NCBI GenBank assembly: GCA_018057765.1
Contig: JAGPDB010000001.1
Location: 1-64,000 of the forward strand
DNA: 64,000 nucleotides
Direction of reading: 5' to 3'
DNA from: Acidimicrobiia bacterium
GTDB lineage: Bacteria; Actinomycetota; Acidimicrobiia; IMCC26256; JAGPDB01
Translations under genes and position numbers: made by a program
Shown: piece after piece, positions 44,827 to 54,100 of the stretch
Layout: every line of letters begins with the position of its first letter
Position numbering within the stretch: the first letter of the stretch is position 1
Notes under the pieces: generated by a model
Seen by the model: the letters and a program-made list of their open reading frames with translations, nothing else
What the model was told of the DNA's origin: nothing
The model's database searches: none

Positions 44827-45651
44827 ATGAGTTACGAGATTAAAACAGATATTTATCAAGGACCATTTGACCTATTGCTTGATTTAATCCTTAAACAGGA
44901 TGTCGAAATATTTGATGTTGAACTTTCTAAAGTTATTGAAGCATTTGTAACTGAGAGTGAAGCCTTAAGTAAAGATGCATACAATTTAGATGTTTCGACA
45001 GAATTTTTATTAATAGCATCGACACTTGTTGAATTAAAAATAAAAAGACTGTTACCTTCACGCGAAAATGTTGAACTTGATGAAGAACTTTTAAAATTTG
45101 AACATCGCGACTTATTGTTAGCAAGACTCCTTGAGTGTAAGACTTTTAAAGATGTTGCAAGCGTATTTACACAAATGATGGAAACTGCATCTAAAAGTAT
45201 TTCATATTCTATGCCACTCGAAGAGCCTTTTGCTTCAATGGCACCAGATCCCCTTGAACGAACTCCTATCGAAAAACTAAAAGCTGCTTACATGAAAGCA
45301 TTTACAGGCAAGGTTATAGAGAAAGTTGGCGTTTATCATCTTCATGATTCTACAATTTCAGTTAAAGAAGCAGTTGATGAAGTTATTGCTAAATTAGAAT
45401 TTGGTATGCCTTTAAGTTTTAAAGCTATAGCTTCAGGAGCAGATTCTAAGTTACATGTTGTCGTCACTTTTTTAGCAATTCTAGAACTTTATAAACAAGG
45501 TTTTGTCGATATAGATTTGAGCGAAAAATTAGGTGACATGAATATATCTTTGATTGCTAAGACAGGTGAGGATATAAATGTGAATGTAGATGACTGGGGA
45601 GAAGAGATATCAGAGCCGGTTAATAAAATAATAGAGGAAGAAAAAGTATGA
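44827..45651 (+). CDS. scpA: Segregation and condensation protein A
   Basis: This 274-residue kleisin links the SMC heads of the bacterial condensin and takes part in chromosome segregation. The N-terminal block IYQGPFDLLLDLILKQDV and the following FLLIASTLVELKIKRLLP are diagnostic, and the C-terminal winged-helix part holds HVVVTFLAILELYKQG. It overlaps scpB by four bases. A TAGTTT box six bases before ATG 44827 fits the leaderless pattern. Confidence 0.92.
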   Translation: MSYEIKTDIYQGPFDLLLDLILKQDVEIFDVELSKVIEAFVTESEALSKDAYNLDVSTEFLLIASTLVELKIKRLLPSRENVELDEELLKFEHRDLLLARLLECKTFKDVASVFTQMMETASKSISYSMPLEEPFASMAPDPLERTPIEKLKAAYMKAFTGKVIEKVGVYHLHDSTISVKEAVDEVIAKLEFGMPLSFKAIASGADSKLHVVVTFLAILELYKQGFVDIDLSEKLGDMNISLIAKTGEDINVNVDDWGEEISEPVNKIIEEEKV

Positions 45652-46262
45652 GTTCTTTAAATGCGCAAATTGAAGCAATTATAATTGCTGCAAGTGACCC
45701 TGTTTCTGTCGAGAACATAGCCCAAGTGTGTGATGTACACCCACAAGTAATTGATAAAGCACTTAAAGATTTATCAAAAGAATACGAAGAATCACAGAGA
45801 GGTTTTCGTCTATCAATCAATGAAAATGGTATTCGTTTTATTACTTCCCCCGATTGTTATAATGTAGTTGAACAATTTATTACCAAGCCAATGAATTCAA
45901 AACTTTCTCCATCCGCATTAGAAACCTTGGCAGTCATTGCTTATAAGCAACCTGTTAGTCGTGGACAAATATCATCTATTAGAGGTGTTAATGCTGATGG
46001 TGTAATAAAAACTTTAGAATCTCGTGGCTATATTTGTGAAGTAGCTAGAGACTCCGGACCGGGACAAGCAATACTATATGGCACATCTGCAGAATTTTTA
46101 GAAAGATTAGGTATAGGTTCAGTATCAGAATTGCCTACATTGGCAGATTTCGTTCCTGATGCCGAAATTATGGATATTTTTGAAAAATCATTATTAGGTG
46201 ATCTAATAGAATCTTCTCCTAAAAAAGAAATTGAAAAAGAACCTTCTACACAAGACGCATAA
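45648..46262 (+). CDS. scpB: Segregation and condensation protein B
   Basis: This 204-residue protein has two winged-helix domains and binds ScpA in the SMC complex. It shows AQIEAIIIAASDPVS at the start, LSPSALETLAVIAYKQPVSRGQI and RGVNADGVIKTLESRG, all family hallmarks. The last 30 residues are a charged tail. ATG 45648 overlaps the scpA stop (ATGA), so the pair is translationally coupled. Confidence 0.93.
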   Translation: MSSLNAQIEAIIIAASDPVSVENIAQVCDVHPQVIDKALKDLSKEYEESQRGFRLSINENGIRFITSPDCYNVVEQFITKPMNSKLSPSALETLAVIAYKQPVSRGQISSIRGVNADGVIKTLESRGYICEVARDSGPGQAILYGTSAEFLERLGIGSVSELPTLADFVPDAEIMDIFEKSLLGDLIESSPKKEIEKEPSTQDA

Positions 46263-46267
46263 TTGAA

Positions 46268-47008
46268 TTGGAAAATCTAGAACCACAACGCATACAAAAA
46301 CTTCTAGCGCACGCAGGTGTGGCATCTCGTCGTGTTGTCGAAGATATGATTGAAGAAGGCAGAATAACATTAAATGGTAGTGTTGTAAATTTGGGAGAAA
46401 AAGCAACAGTTAACGATGAGATTTGTGTCGATGATATTAAGGTTCCTTTATCAAGTGAACTTGTATGGTTCTTATTAAATAAGCCATTAAATATTCTTTC
46501 GAGTTCTAGTGATGATAGAGGAAGAAAAACTGTAGTCGACATTATAGATACTGATAAAAGAATATTTCCTGTAGGACGTTTAGATATTAATACGACAGGA
46601 TTATTAATATTGACTAACGATGGGGAACTGACAAATCTATTAACTCATCCAAAATATGGTGTTAGTAAAACATATGTTGCACGCTTAGATGGTCACGTTC
46701 AAAATGCTCAAATCGAGACCTTGCAAAATGGTGTCGAATTAGATGATGGTATGACTTCGCCTGCAAAAGTCAAAGTAATCGCTCGTAAATCTGACCAGAG
46801 CGTATTAGAGATAATTATTCATGAAGGTAGGAATCGCCAAATACGAAGGATGGCTTCAGCTATAGGACATGAAGTATTAAGTTTACAAAGAATAGCTATA
46901 GGTCCAATAGTTGACAAGAAATTGAAAACTGGCGAGTACCGTAAACTAGAAATAAATGAGATATTAACATTAAATTCTTCAATACATAATACATCAAGAT
47001 CAAATTAA
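46268..47008 (+). CDS. rluB: RluB-family rRNA pseudouridine synthase
   Basis: This 246-residue enzyme would make pseudouridine in 23S rRNA. It has an N-terminal S4 domain (about 6-65, QKLLAHAGVASRR) and an RsuA-type catalytic domain with VGRLDINTTGLLILTNDG, in which the Asp of RLD is the catalytic residue, and later IHEGRNRQIRRM. Start TTG 46268 is five bases after scpB, with no clear Shine-Dalgarno. The place after scpAB is conserved in many bacteria. Confidence 0.9.
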   Translation: MENLEPQRIQKLLAHAGVASRRVVEDMIEEGRITLNGSVVNLGEKATVNDEICVDDIKVPLSSELVWFLLNKPLNILSSSSDDRGRKTVVDIIDTDKRIFPVGRLDINTTGLLILTNDGELTNLLTHPKYGVSKTYVARLDGHVQNAQIETLQNGVELDDGMTSPAKVKVIARKSDQSVLEIIIHEGRNRQIRRMASAIGHEVLSLQRIAIGPIVDKKLKTGEYRKLEINEILTLNSSIHNTSRSN

Positions 47009-47047
47009 TATGTAATGTTTTTATTGCTTTTCGACTAACCTATATAT

Positions 47048-47422
47048 ATGACATTTTTAGCAATTCGCGGTGCTACGACCTGCGCACATGATACAAAAGA
47101 AGAAGTTTCGAGAGTAACTCAAGAATTATTAACTGAGATGATAAAACGTAATTCTTTAATGATGGAAAATATTGTTAGTGTAATATTTACTGCTACAAAT
47201 GATATACATAGTGAGTTTCCAGCCACTGCGTCAAGAAAATTAGAAGGGTTCAGCGAAATACCCGTAATGTGTGCACAAGAACTTGATATATCGGGTGCAA
47301 TGCCAAATTGTATTCGCGTAATGATGCATGTTGATATCGACATGTCGCGTAAAGATATCAAACATGTATTTATGGGCAATGCGCAAAAATTAAGAAAAGA
47401 TCTAAATCAGGATAGCAAATAA
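47048..47422 (+). CDS. aroH: Chorismate mutase, AroH type
   Basis: This 124-residue protein is a monofunctional AroH-class chorismate mutase that turns chorismate into prephenate. It opens with FLAIRGATTCAHDTKEEV (active-site Arg6 in the RGATT block), has VIFTATNDIHSEFPATASR in the middle and IRVMMHVD near the end. A TAACCT box at 47036-47041 is six bases before the ATG, suggesting a leaderless mRNA that also reads tyrA and aroA. tyrA follows after seven bases and uses its product. Confidence 0.9.
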   Translation: MTFLAIRGATTCAHDTKEEVSRVTQELLTEMIKRNSLMMENIVSVIFTATNDIHSEFPATASRKLEGFSEIPVMCAQELDISGAMPNCIRVMMHVDIDMSRKDIKHVFMGNAQKLRKDLNQDSK

Positions 47423-47429
47423 GGTATTT

Positions 47430-48506
47430 ATGAAGATTGGGATAGTTGGACTAGGTCTAATCGGTAGTTCTATAGCAAAATGTTTGGAGAATACTACTCA
47501 TGAAGTCGTTGGTTTAGATAATTCTGAAAAAGTTAATGAACAAGCAATAGCAACAAAACTAGTAAGTAAGATTCTAGCTCTAAAAGAGATGACGAATTCT
47601 TGTGATCTTATTGTGTTGTGTGTACCTTCGCTTCAAGTTATTGAGCTATTAGATATTGCGCTCGACGGTAGTGCAATCGTTACTGATGTCGCTTCAGTTA
47701 AACGAAATATATTTGAACATGTAGCTACATTAGATCAAGAAAAACAAAGCCGATTTTTTGGGGGCCACCCAATGGCAGGTTCGGAACTCTCTGGTATCAA
47801 AGCTGGTAGGGCAGATCTTTTCAAAGGTAGATTGTGGGTTACTATTCCACCTATCGATTGTGATTTGACACAATTTAGTTTTATCAAAGATTTTATTACT
47901 TCACTTGGTGCAGAACAAACAATTTTATCTGCCATTGAGCATGATGAACTAGTTGCATATGCTAGCCACCTTCCTCAATTAGCTGCTTCATCTCTTATGG
48001 ATCTGGCGAGAAGTAAATCTCAAGATAGGATTGCACTTTTGAGATTGGCAGCTGGCGGTTTTAGAGATATGACTCGTATCGCATCTTCGAATCCTGGTAT
48101 ATGGCTAGATATAGTAAATGAAAATTCAAGTGCTATCACAAAATCTTTAGATGAATATATTGCTTGTTTAACAAAAGTTCGTAATGACGTTTCGAATCAT
48201 GATACAAAAGCTATAGAAGAATTATTCTTACGTGCGAGAAGTGCGAGAATTGAATTGCCAGAATCTGCAAAACTTGAAGGAGCATATGATGAGATTGTTG
48301 TTAATGTAAAAAATGAACCAGGCGCCATAGAGCAGATTATATCTTTAAAACAAAATATAAATATTTATGACATTAGAATCGAACATTCTTCTAATGGCGC
48401 AGAGGGATTAATGAACCTACTTGTAGACAGAAATATCGGAAGTGATTTTGAGAATTCATTAGTTGAAGCTGGTTACGTGGTTTCTCGATCAGAGTTAACA
48501 ATCTGA
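47430..48506 (+). CDS. tyrA: Prephenate dehydrogenase
   Basis: This 358-residue enzyme oxidises prephenate towards tyrosine with NAD(P). It has a Rossmann domain with GLGLIGSSIA at 7-16, the GGHPMAGSE motif near 112 that carries the catalytic His, and a helical dimer domain. The C-terminal part (about 285-358, IVVNVKNEPGAIEQI) is an ACT domain, which points to amino-acid feedback control. An AAGG Shine-Dalgarno five bases before the ATG is present. The stop overlaps aroA. Confidence 0.9.
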   Translation: MKIGIVGLGLIGSSIAKCLENTTHEVVGLDNSEKVNEQAIATKLVSKILALKEMTNSCDLIVLCVPSLQVIELLDIALDGSAIVTDVASVKRNIFEHVATLDQEKQSRFFGGHPMAGSELSGIKAGRADLFKGRLWVTIPPIDCDLTQFSFIKDFITSLGAEQTILSAIEHDELVAYASHLPQLAASSLMDLARSKSQDRIALLRLAAGGFRDMTRIASSNPGIWLDIVNENSSAITKSLDEYIACLTKVRNDVSNHDTKAIEELFLRARSARIELPESAKLEGAYDEIVVNVKNEPGAIEQIISLKQNINIYDIRIEHSSNGAEGLMNLLVDRNIGSDFENSLVEAGYVVSRSELTI

Positions 48507-49792
48507 TGTTAGAAGTAAAACCATTAACTGGAAATATTATTCTACCTGGAGATAAATCCATTTCACATAGAAGTGCCATGTTTAGTGTTTTAGCTAAGGG
48601 CAAATCTGTAATTGAAAATATTTCTAGTGGAGGCGATGTACTTTCTACCATTTCTGTATTAAAGCAATTAGGTGCAGATATTAATATTGAAGAAAATACT
48701 TTAACTACAAATGGAAAAGGACTAATTTCCCTAAGCGGAGAAAACCAAACATTAGATTGTGGCAACTCAGGTACTTCATTGAGATTATTTTGTGGGTTTT
48801 TATCTGGCCAAAACCTAAAAAATATAACTCTTATAGGTGATGAGTCTTTATCTAGACGCCCTCAAGATCGAGTCGTCAAACCATTGCAGCGAATGGGTAT
48901 AAATATTTCATCTACCAATGGACTGACACCAATTCTATTAAATAAATCTAATCCAGATGGTGGGAGATTTGAAAGTATAATTTCTAGTGGCCAAATAAAA
49001 AGTGCAATTTTGCTTGCTGGTCTTTATGCAGAAAATCCTGTAACGGATATTGAAGAGACATTTACACGTGATCATAGTGAAAACATGTTACGAGCAATGG
49101 GAGTTAAAGTAATAAGTGAAAAAACAGAATTTGGTTATGAAGCAACAGTTTTTCCGCCTGTAAATGATCTAAAACCTCTAATTGGGCTGGTTCCATCGGA
49201 CCCATCTTCAGCTGTATTCTTTGGCGTCTTAGCAGCATTGATTCCAGGTAGCGATATTTTAATATCGAATCTTTTAGGTAACGCTACAAGAATTGGTTGG
49301 TTAAAAGTTTTACAACGCATGGGCGCTGAAATAGAGATAATTGAGAAATCAAAAGTATTTAATGAAAAAGTGATAGATGTAAAAGTTAAATATTCTGAAT
49401 TAATTGCAACAGATATTCGTGGTGATGAAATATCATCACTAATTGACGAATTACCTATGTTGAGTATTGCAATGGCAAAAGCAAAAGGCATATCAAGAGT
49501 GAGAGATGCTACAGAACTAAGAGTTAAAGAATCAGATCGTATAACTGTAGTTTTAGACCATTTAAACCGCATGGGGGTTAAAACCACTGAATACGATGAT
49601 GGGTATGACATTGTTGGTTCAACTGACGAATTAAACAACTGCTATATTGAACCTCATCATGATCATCGTATTGCAATGACATTTGTAGCAGCCAATTACC
49701 TAATTTCGGGGGTATTAGAGATAGCCCAGAAAGAGACAATATCTACATCATTCCCAACTTTTTATCATGTATTTGAACAGGTAATTGTCTAG
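48506..49792 (+). CDS. aroA: 3-phosphoshikimate 1-carboxyvinyltransferase (EPSP synthase)
   Basis: This 428-residue enzyme joins PEP to shikimate 3-phosphate in the shikimate pathway. It has LPGDKSISHRSAMF at about 13-26, LDCGNSGTSLRLF near 90, LSRRPQDR, and RVKESDRI near 333, so substrate-binding Lys, Arg and Asp residues are present. It starts one base into the tyrA stop (TGATG). The order aroH-tyrA-aroA makes a compact aromatic amino-acid unit. cmk follows closely. Confidence 0.93.
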   Translation: MLEVKPLTGNIILPGDKSISHRSAMFSVLAKGKSVIENISSGGDVLSTISVLKQLGADINIEENTLTTNGKGLISLSGENQTLDCGNSGTSLRLFCGFLSGQNLKNITLIGDESLSRRPQDRVVKPLQRMGINISSTNGLTPILLNKSNPDGGRFESIISSGQIKSAILLAGLYAENPVTDIEETFTRDHSENMLRAMGVKVISEKTEFGYEATVFPPVNDLKPLIGLVPSDPSSAVFFGVLAALIPGSDILISNLLGNATRIGWLKVLQRMGAEIEIIEKSKVFNEKVIDVKVKYSELIATDIRGDEISSLIDELPMLSIAMAKAKGISRVRDATELRVKESDRITVVLDHLNRMGVKTTEYDDGYDIVGSTDELNNCYIEPHHDHRIAMTFVAANYLISGVLEIAQKETISTSFPTFYHVFEQVIV

Positions 49793-49807
49793 AACTATTT
49801 GGTTAAT

Positions 49808-50476
49808 ATGTATAGTATGAACTTTGATAAACACACAATAGCTATAGATGGTCCTTCGGGTTCAGGAAAAACTACTTTGTCTTATGAATTAAGTAAGAAT
49901 TTAGGCTTATCAGTTTTAGAAACTGGTTCATTATATAGATGTGTAACGCTATTATGCCTAGAAAATGATTTAAATGTAAATAATCAAGAAGAAGTATTAG
50001 ATATCGCAAAAACACTGGATTTTCATTTTGATAATCGTATCGTTACTTTAAATAACCAAGATGTTTCGAAACGAATTCGAGATCACGATGTAGTTCTTAA
50101 TGTTAGCTATGTATCAGTTCATGGAAAAGTACGTGCTGTTCTAACAAAGAAAATGCAGGATTGGGTTATTGAACATAAAGGCGGAATTTTAGAAGGTCGA
50201 GATATAACTACTGTAGTGGTACCCAATGCCAAAGTGAGAGTATATTTGGATGCACCACAAGCTATTAGAATCGATCGTAGAAGTGAAGATAAAAGTGACA
50301 GTGCATTTAATGAGAAATTTGAAAATGTTACAGAATCTATAGCACTTAGAGATAAAATTGATTCCACAAGAAAAATTGATCCTTTAATTAAGGCTGATGG
50401 TGTGCTCGAATTAGATTCTCATACAAATACTTTAGATGAACTAGTTAATTTAATTGTTAAGGAATACAAAAGATGA
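49808..50476 (+). CDS. cmk: Cytidylate kinase
   Basis: This protein of about 222 residues phosphorylates CMP and dCMP. It has the P-loop DGPSGSGKTT, ETGSLYRCV for the nucleotide site, LEGRDITTVV, and the RRSEDK lid. The start is not certain: TTG 49799, ATG 49808 and ATG 49817 are in frame, and none has a clear Shine-Dalgarno. It overlaps plsC by four bases and continues the aroA direction, an order found in many bacteria. Confidence 0.92.
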   Translation: MYSMNFDKHTIAIDGPSGSGKTTLSYELSKNLGLSVLETGSLYRCVTLLCLENDLNVNNQEEVLDIAKTLDFHFDNRIVTLNNQDVSKRIRDHDVVLNVSYVSVHGKVRAVLTKKMQDWVIEHKGGILEGRDITTVVVPNAKVRVYLDAPQAIRIDRRSEDKSDSAFNEKFENVTESIALRDKIDSTRKIDPLIKADGVLELDSHTNTLDELVNLIVKEYKR

Positions 50477-51114
50477 GTTGGAAAAGAAAAGAATATATTT
50501 GGTTTCAAACAAGTCATATTATCAATAATTTATTGACGCATCTTATACTACAGCCAACTATCTTGGGTAAAAATAATATTCCAAAAAAGGGTAGAGTGAT
50601 CATCGCTCCAACTCATAGATCAATGGTTGATATTCCATGTGCAGGATGTATAACTTGGCAGCCAATGAGATGGATGATAAAGAAAGAATTAATCGCAAAT
50701 AAATATAGTAAATATTATTTTGAAACTTGTGGATCTTTTGGAGTTGATAAAGATAGTAATGATCCTACAGCTATCAAAAAAGCTATTAAGGCATTAAATG
50801 ATGAAGATAAATTATTGATATTTCCTGAAGGAACTAGAAATAAGTTCGATAATATCGGTGAACTTAATAGTGGTGTAAGTTTTCTTGCTGCAAAAACTAA
50901 TAGCCCAATAGTCCCCGTTGCTCTTTATGGTGTTGATAAACCCTTTTATATAAAAAACTTTATTCCGCGCAAGTCTAAAATATATATCCTGATAGGTGAA
51001 CCAATAACTAGTCATATAGAAAAGGCTGGAAAAACTTCAGCTATAGCAAAAGATATTCAAGATGAATTAACAGAAAAGCTCTTTGAATTATATGAGAGAT
51101 GTAAAGATTTTTGA
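50473..51114 (+). CDS. plsC: 1-acyl-sn-glycerol-3-phosphate acyltransferase (PlsC family)
   Basis: This 213-residue membrane-associated enzyme would acylate lysophosphatidic acid to phosphatidic acid. It has the HxxxxD catalytic motif (His48 and Asp53 in HRSMVD) and FPEGTR at 117-122, with the usual spacing. The overlap with cmk (ATGA) and position before der are common in actinobacteria. It is convergent with ispH, with stop codons 12 bases apart. Confidence 0.88.
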   Translation: MSWKRKEYIWFQTSHIINNLLTHLILQPTILGKNNIPKKGRVIIAPTHRSMVDIPCAGCITWQPMRWMIKKELIANKYSKYYFETCGSFGVDKDSNDPTAIKKAIKALNDEDKLLIFPEGTRNKFDNIGELNSGVSFLAAKTNSPIVPVALYGVDKPFYIKNFIPRKSKIYILIGEPITSHIEKAGKTSAIAKDIQDELTEKLFELYERCKDF

Positions 51115-51125
51115 TAAAAAAGATT

Positions 51126-52208
51126 TTAATTTGTTAAACTATCACTCGCATTTTTATGGCGATCATCTTTAAATACACTTCTAAGTGTTTCATCATCAAT
51201 GATATTTTCTTTAATATTTAATTGCTTTTTTCTTAGGTTAAAGATATTAAAAATTGCGTAATTTAAATCTGTAGCAAGCTCTCTTAATTCTCGAGGTGGT
51301 GGAAAATACTCGTCTTCATTTATTGCATCTACTAATTCTACGCCGTCTCTAGCATTTAGCTTATAGATGACGGCTTGAACTATGTCTTCGGGTGCACTTG
51401 CACCTGCAGTTACACCAACAATATCTTCGTTGGCCAGATCGCAAGTTTCAACATCATCTGGGCTATCTATCCTAAAAACTCTTTTACATCCTCTTTCGAG
51501 TGCTACTTTTTCTAATGCTAAAGTATTGGAAGAATTATCCGAACCGATCACTATTATTGCATCGCTAACATCAACCAATTTCCTCAATGCGATTTGGCGA
51601 TTCGTTGTTGCGAAACAAAGGTCGCCTTTAGAAGCTGTCCATAATTCGGGAAATTTATTTTTAGCTAGAACCTGCATCTCTTGCCATTCTTCCATGGCTA
51701 ATGTTGTCTGTGCTAATAGTGCAACAGGTGAACCTTCACTAATAGATTCAACTGCTCTGTTTAACTGTTCTTCATTTTCTATAATATGTATATTGTTAGG
51801 CGCTACAGCTTTTGTACCTATAGCTTCATCATGACCTTGGTGGCCAATATATAATATTTCATAATTTTTTTTCGTTCTAGTTTTTGCCTCATGGTGAACT
51901 TTTGTAACTAGAGGACATACAGCATTGATAGATATTCGATTTTCATCATTCGAATCTTTGACAATCTCAGGTGCTGTTCCATGAGCGCTTAACATCACCA
52001 CAGCTCCTTGAGGAACTTCATCAATACTATTTACAAAGATTACTCCCTTATTTTCGAATCTTTCTACCACTATACGATTGTGTACAATTTCGTGGTAGCA
52101 ATAAATAGGTTTCTCGAAAGAATTTGCTAAAAATGACAAAGCTTTTATTGCCATCTCCACACCTGCACAAAAACCTCTAGGTTGAGCTAAGTAGACTTTT
52201 TTAACCAT
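51126..52208 (-). CDS. ispH: 4-hydroxy-3-methylbut-2-enyl diphosphate reductase
   Basis: This 360-residue iron-sulfur enzyme makes IPP and DMAPP in the last step of the MEP isoprenoid pathway. The three cluster cysteines are visible in GFCAGVEMA (Cys14), NAVCPLVTK (near 98) and GDLCFATTN (near 198), and TTLA and GSDNSSNT are present. The C-terminal 45 residues after the ELATDLNYA stretch are longer than usual and charged. A TAGACT box lies six bases before the ATG with no Shine-Dalgarno. Confidence 0.93.
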   Translation of the reverse strand: MVKKVYLAQPRGFCAGVEMAIKALSFLANSFEKPIYCYHEIVHNRIVVERFENKGVIFVNSIDEVPQGAVVMLSAHGTAPEIVKDSNDENRISINAVCPLVTKVHHEAKTRTKKNYEILYIGHQGHDEAIGTKAVAPNNIHIIENEEQLNRAVESISEGSPVALLAQTTLAMEEWQEMQVLAKNKFPELWTASKGDLCFATTNRQIALRKLVDVSDAIIVIGSDNSSNTLALEKVALERGCKRVFRIDSPDDVETCDLANEDIVGVTAGASAPEDIVQAVIYKLNARDGVELVDAINEDEYFPPPRELRELATDLNYAIFNIFNLRKKQLNIKENIIDDETLRSVFKDDRHKNASDSLTN

Positions 52209-52214
52209 GTAATC

Positions 52215-52220
52215 AGTCTA
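52215..52220 (-). promoter_or_regulatory. -10 box TAGACT, leaderless ispH
   Basis: On the minus strand, TAGACT, six bases and then ATG 52208 follow in order. No Shine-Dalgarno lies between them. Confidence 0.5.
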
Positions 52221-52341
52221 GTACTCGCTTGACATGTGAGTAATAATTGGCAATCGACTAAACTATATATATAAATTCGGCTCTTGACTTACTAGTCTTT
52301 TTTAACAGAGTTGATATTTGAATCTATTTAAAGGTAATAAA

Positions 52342-53754
52342 ATGAAGAATCGTGTGGCTGTTGTCGGTCGACCAAATGTTGGAAAATCTACTCTTGTAAA
52401 CCGTTTAGTTGGTAAACGAGAAACTATTGTCGAAGAAAAGTCTGGTGTAACAAGAGATAGACGTACGTTGTCTGTTACATGGAAAGATAACGCATTTGAA
52501 ATTATCGATACTGGAGGTTGGACTTCCTATGCAGCTAAAAAATCTAGAGTTTCAACTAAAGCGAATAAATTTACGAAATATGACGAAGCCATTGATAAAT
52601 CTTTGGGAATAAAGAAAGATCCAATAATAAATGCTAATGAAACACCATTAGATGAAAAGATTTCACGACAAAGCGAAATGGCAATACAAGAAGCGGACAT
52701 AATACTTTTAGTAGTTGATTCAACAACCGGTGTAACTCAAGAAGATATTGATATAGCTAATATTGTAAAAAAATCTAAAAAGCCTACATACGTTGTTTGT
52801 AATAAGGCTGATAATGATTTAGTGATAAGTGAATCATGGGAATTTCTTTCTTTAGGACTAGGTGACCCATATCCCGTAAGTGCTATTCATGGAATTGGTA
52901 CGGGAGATCTACTTGATGTTGTTGTTGAGAATCTTCCACATGAATTTGAAGATAACGAAAGCGAAACGGACTCTAGTTTTCGTGTAGCTATCGCTGGTAG
53001 ACCTAACGTTGGTAAATCTACTTTATTTAATAAGCTCATTGGTTCTGAGAGAGTAATCGTTCATGATATGGCTGGAACTACGCGTGACCCAGTTGATACT
53101 AGCATCGATACTGAATTTGGTACCTTGACTTTTGTTGATACAGCAGGACTTAAGCGTCAAGCACGTCAAAGTGATGCTACTGAATACTATTCTTCACTTC
53201 GTTCATTTGCAGCTATTGATCGTGCTGATTGTGTTTTATTTATGGTTGATGGGGAAGAGGGCGTGACTCATTTTGATATGCGTCTTTTAGAACGTATCGA
53301 TGCTGCTGGTTGTGCTCTTGTAATTTTAATGAATAAATGGGACCTGTTAGATACTGATCAGCGTTTGGAGACATTGGCAAAAGCAAAACGCGAACTTGGT
53401 TTTGTTGATTATGCTCCTATTGTAACCTTGAGTGCTATAACTGGTCGCAAGTTAGACAAAATAATACCCGCACTTTTTGAAGCACGTGATGCTTATGAAC
53501 AAAGGATACCAACAGCAGAGTTAAATAAAGTTATTCATACTGCTCAAATTGCACATCCTCATCCAATGAGAAGAAATAAGCGAGTTAGAATTTTTTACGC
53601 TACGCAAGGTGCTTCTAATCCTCCGACTATCACACTGTTTACTTCTCAAGCTTTAGACGAGAGCTATATGAGATATTTAGAAAATGTATTGCGAGAAAGT
53701 TTCAATTTAGGTTCAACTGCTATTAAATTACGTTTTAAGCGCAAAAGCGGCTAA
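52342..53754 (+). CDS. der: Ribosome-assembly GTPase Der (EngA)
   Basis: This protein of about 470 residues has two consecutive GTPase domains and a C-terminal KH-like domain and acts in 50S subunit assembly. Both P-loops read GRPNVGKST; both G3 motifs (DTGGW, DTAGL) and G4 motifs (NKAD, NKWD) are present. A Lys/Ser-rich insert follows the first G3 motif. ATG 52342 with AAAGG nine bases upstream is preferred over TTG 52318. The distance to plsC is split by the inverted ispH gene. Confidence 0.93.
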   Translation: MKNRVAVVGRPNVGKSTLVNRLVGKRETIVEEKSGVTRDRRTLSVTWKDNAFEIIDTGGWTSYAAKKSRVSTKANKFTKYDEAIDKSLGIKKDPIINANETPLDEKISRQSEMAIQEADIILLVVDSTTGVTQEDIDIANIVKKSKKPTYVVCNKADNDLVISESWEFLSLGLGDPYPVSAIHGIGTGDLLDVVVENLPHEFEDNESETDSSFRVAIAGRPNVGKSTLFNKLIGSERVIVHDMAGTTRDPVDTSIDTEFGTLTFVDTAGLKRQARQSDATEYYSSLRSFAAIDRADCVLFMVDGEEGVTHFDMRLLERIDAAGCALVILMNKWDLLDTDQRLETLAKAKRELGFVDYAPIVTLSAITGRKLDKIIPALFEARDAYEQRIPTAELNKVIHTAQIAHPHPMRRNKRVRIFYATQGASNPPTITLFTSQALDESYMRYLENVLRESFNLGSTAIKLRFKRKSG

Positions 53755-53766
53755 GATAAATTTGTA

Positions 53767-53943
53767 ATGATAAAAAAAAGAAAACCAAATTTTGAAACTA
53801 AAGATGATCGTGATATTCACAGTATTGATGAACTAATAAAAGATGATACGAAAATTCCTTGGCATTTTTGGTTAGTAGTAGGACTTATAGCTTTATATTT
53901 AGTCTTTCGTTTTGTTCAAATTATTTATAGATTACTGACATAA
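53767..53943 (+). CDS. Small single-pass membrane protein downstream of der
   Basis: This 58-residue frame starts 13 bases after der. It has a basic start (IKKRKPNF), an acidic middle (about 11-28) and one clear membrane helix (about 33-54, from WHFWLVVGLIALYLVF). Amino-acid composition and layout are protein-like, and the position in the der operon supports expression. It has no recognised family. It would have a cytosolic N terminus by the positive-inside rule. Confidence 0.6.
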   Translation: MIKKRKPNFETKDDRDIHSIDELIKDDTKIPWHFWLVVGLIALYLVFRFVQIIYRLLT

Positions 53944-54100
53944 ATATTTGTACTAATAGTTTATTTACCTAGGTTGTATTCCGATTTCCTCGAGATATTT
54001 GGAAAGCTTAGCCAGAGAGCAAATAATTCTATCCGGATTTCCTAATTTGATATGTGGTGTATTGTCTATTATAATATATTTCACTACATAAGGAATTAAT

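Noticed and set aside
49135-49638. Minus-strand 167-codon frame inside aroA
   Set aside because: aroA is complete and diagnostic; the antisense frame has no recognisable motif.
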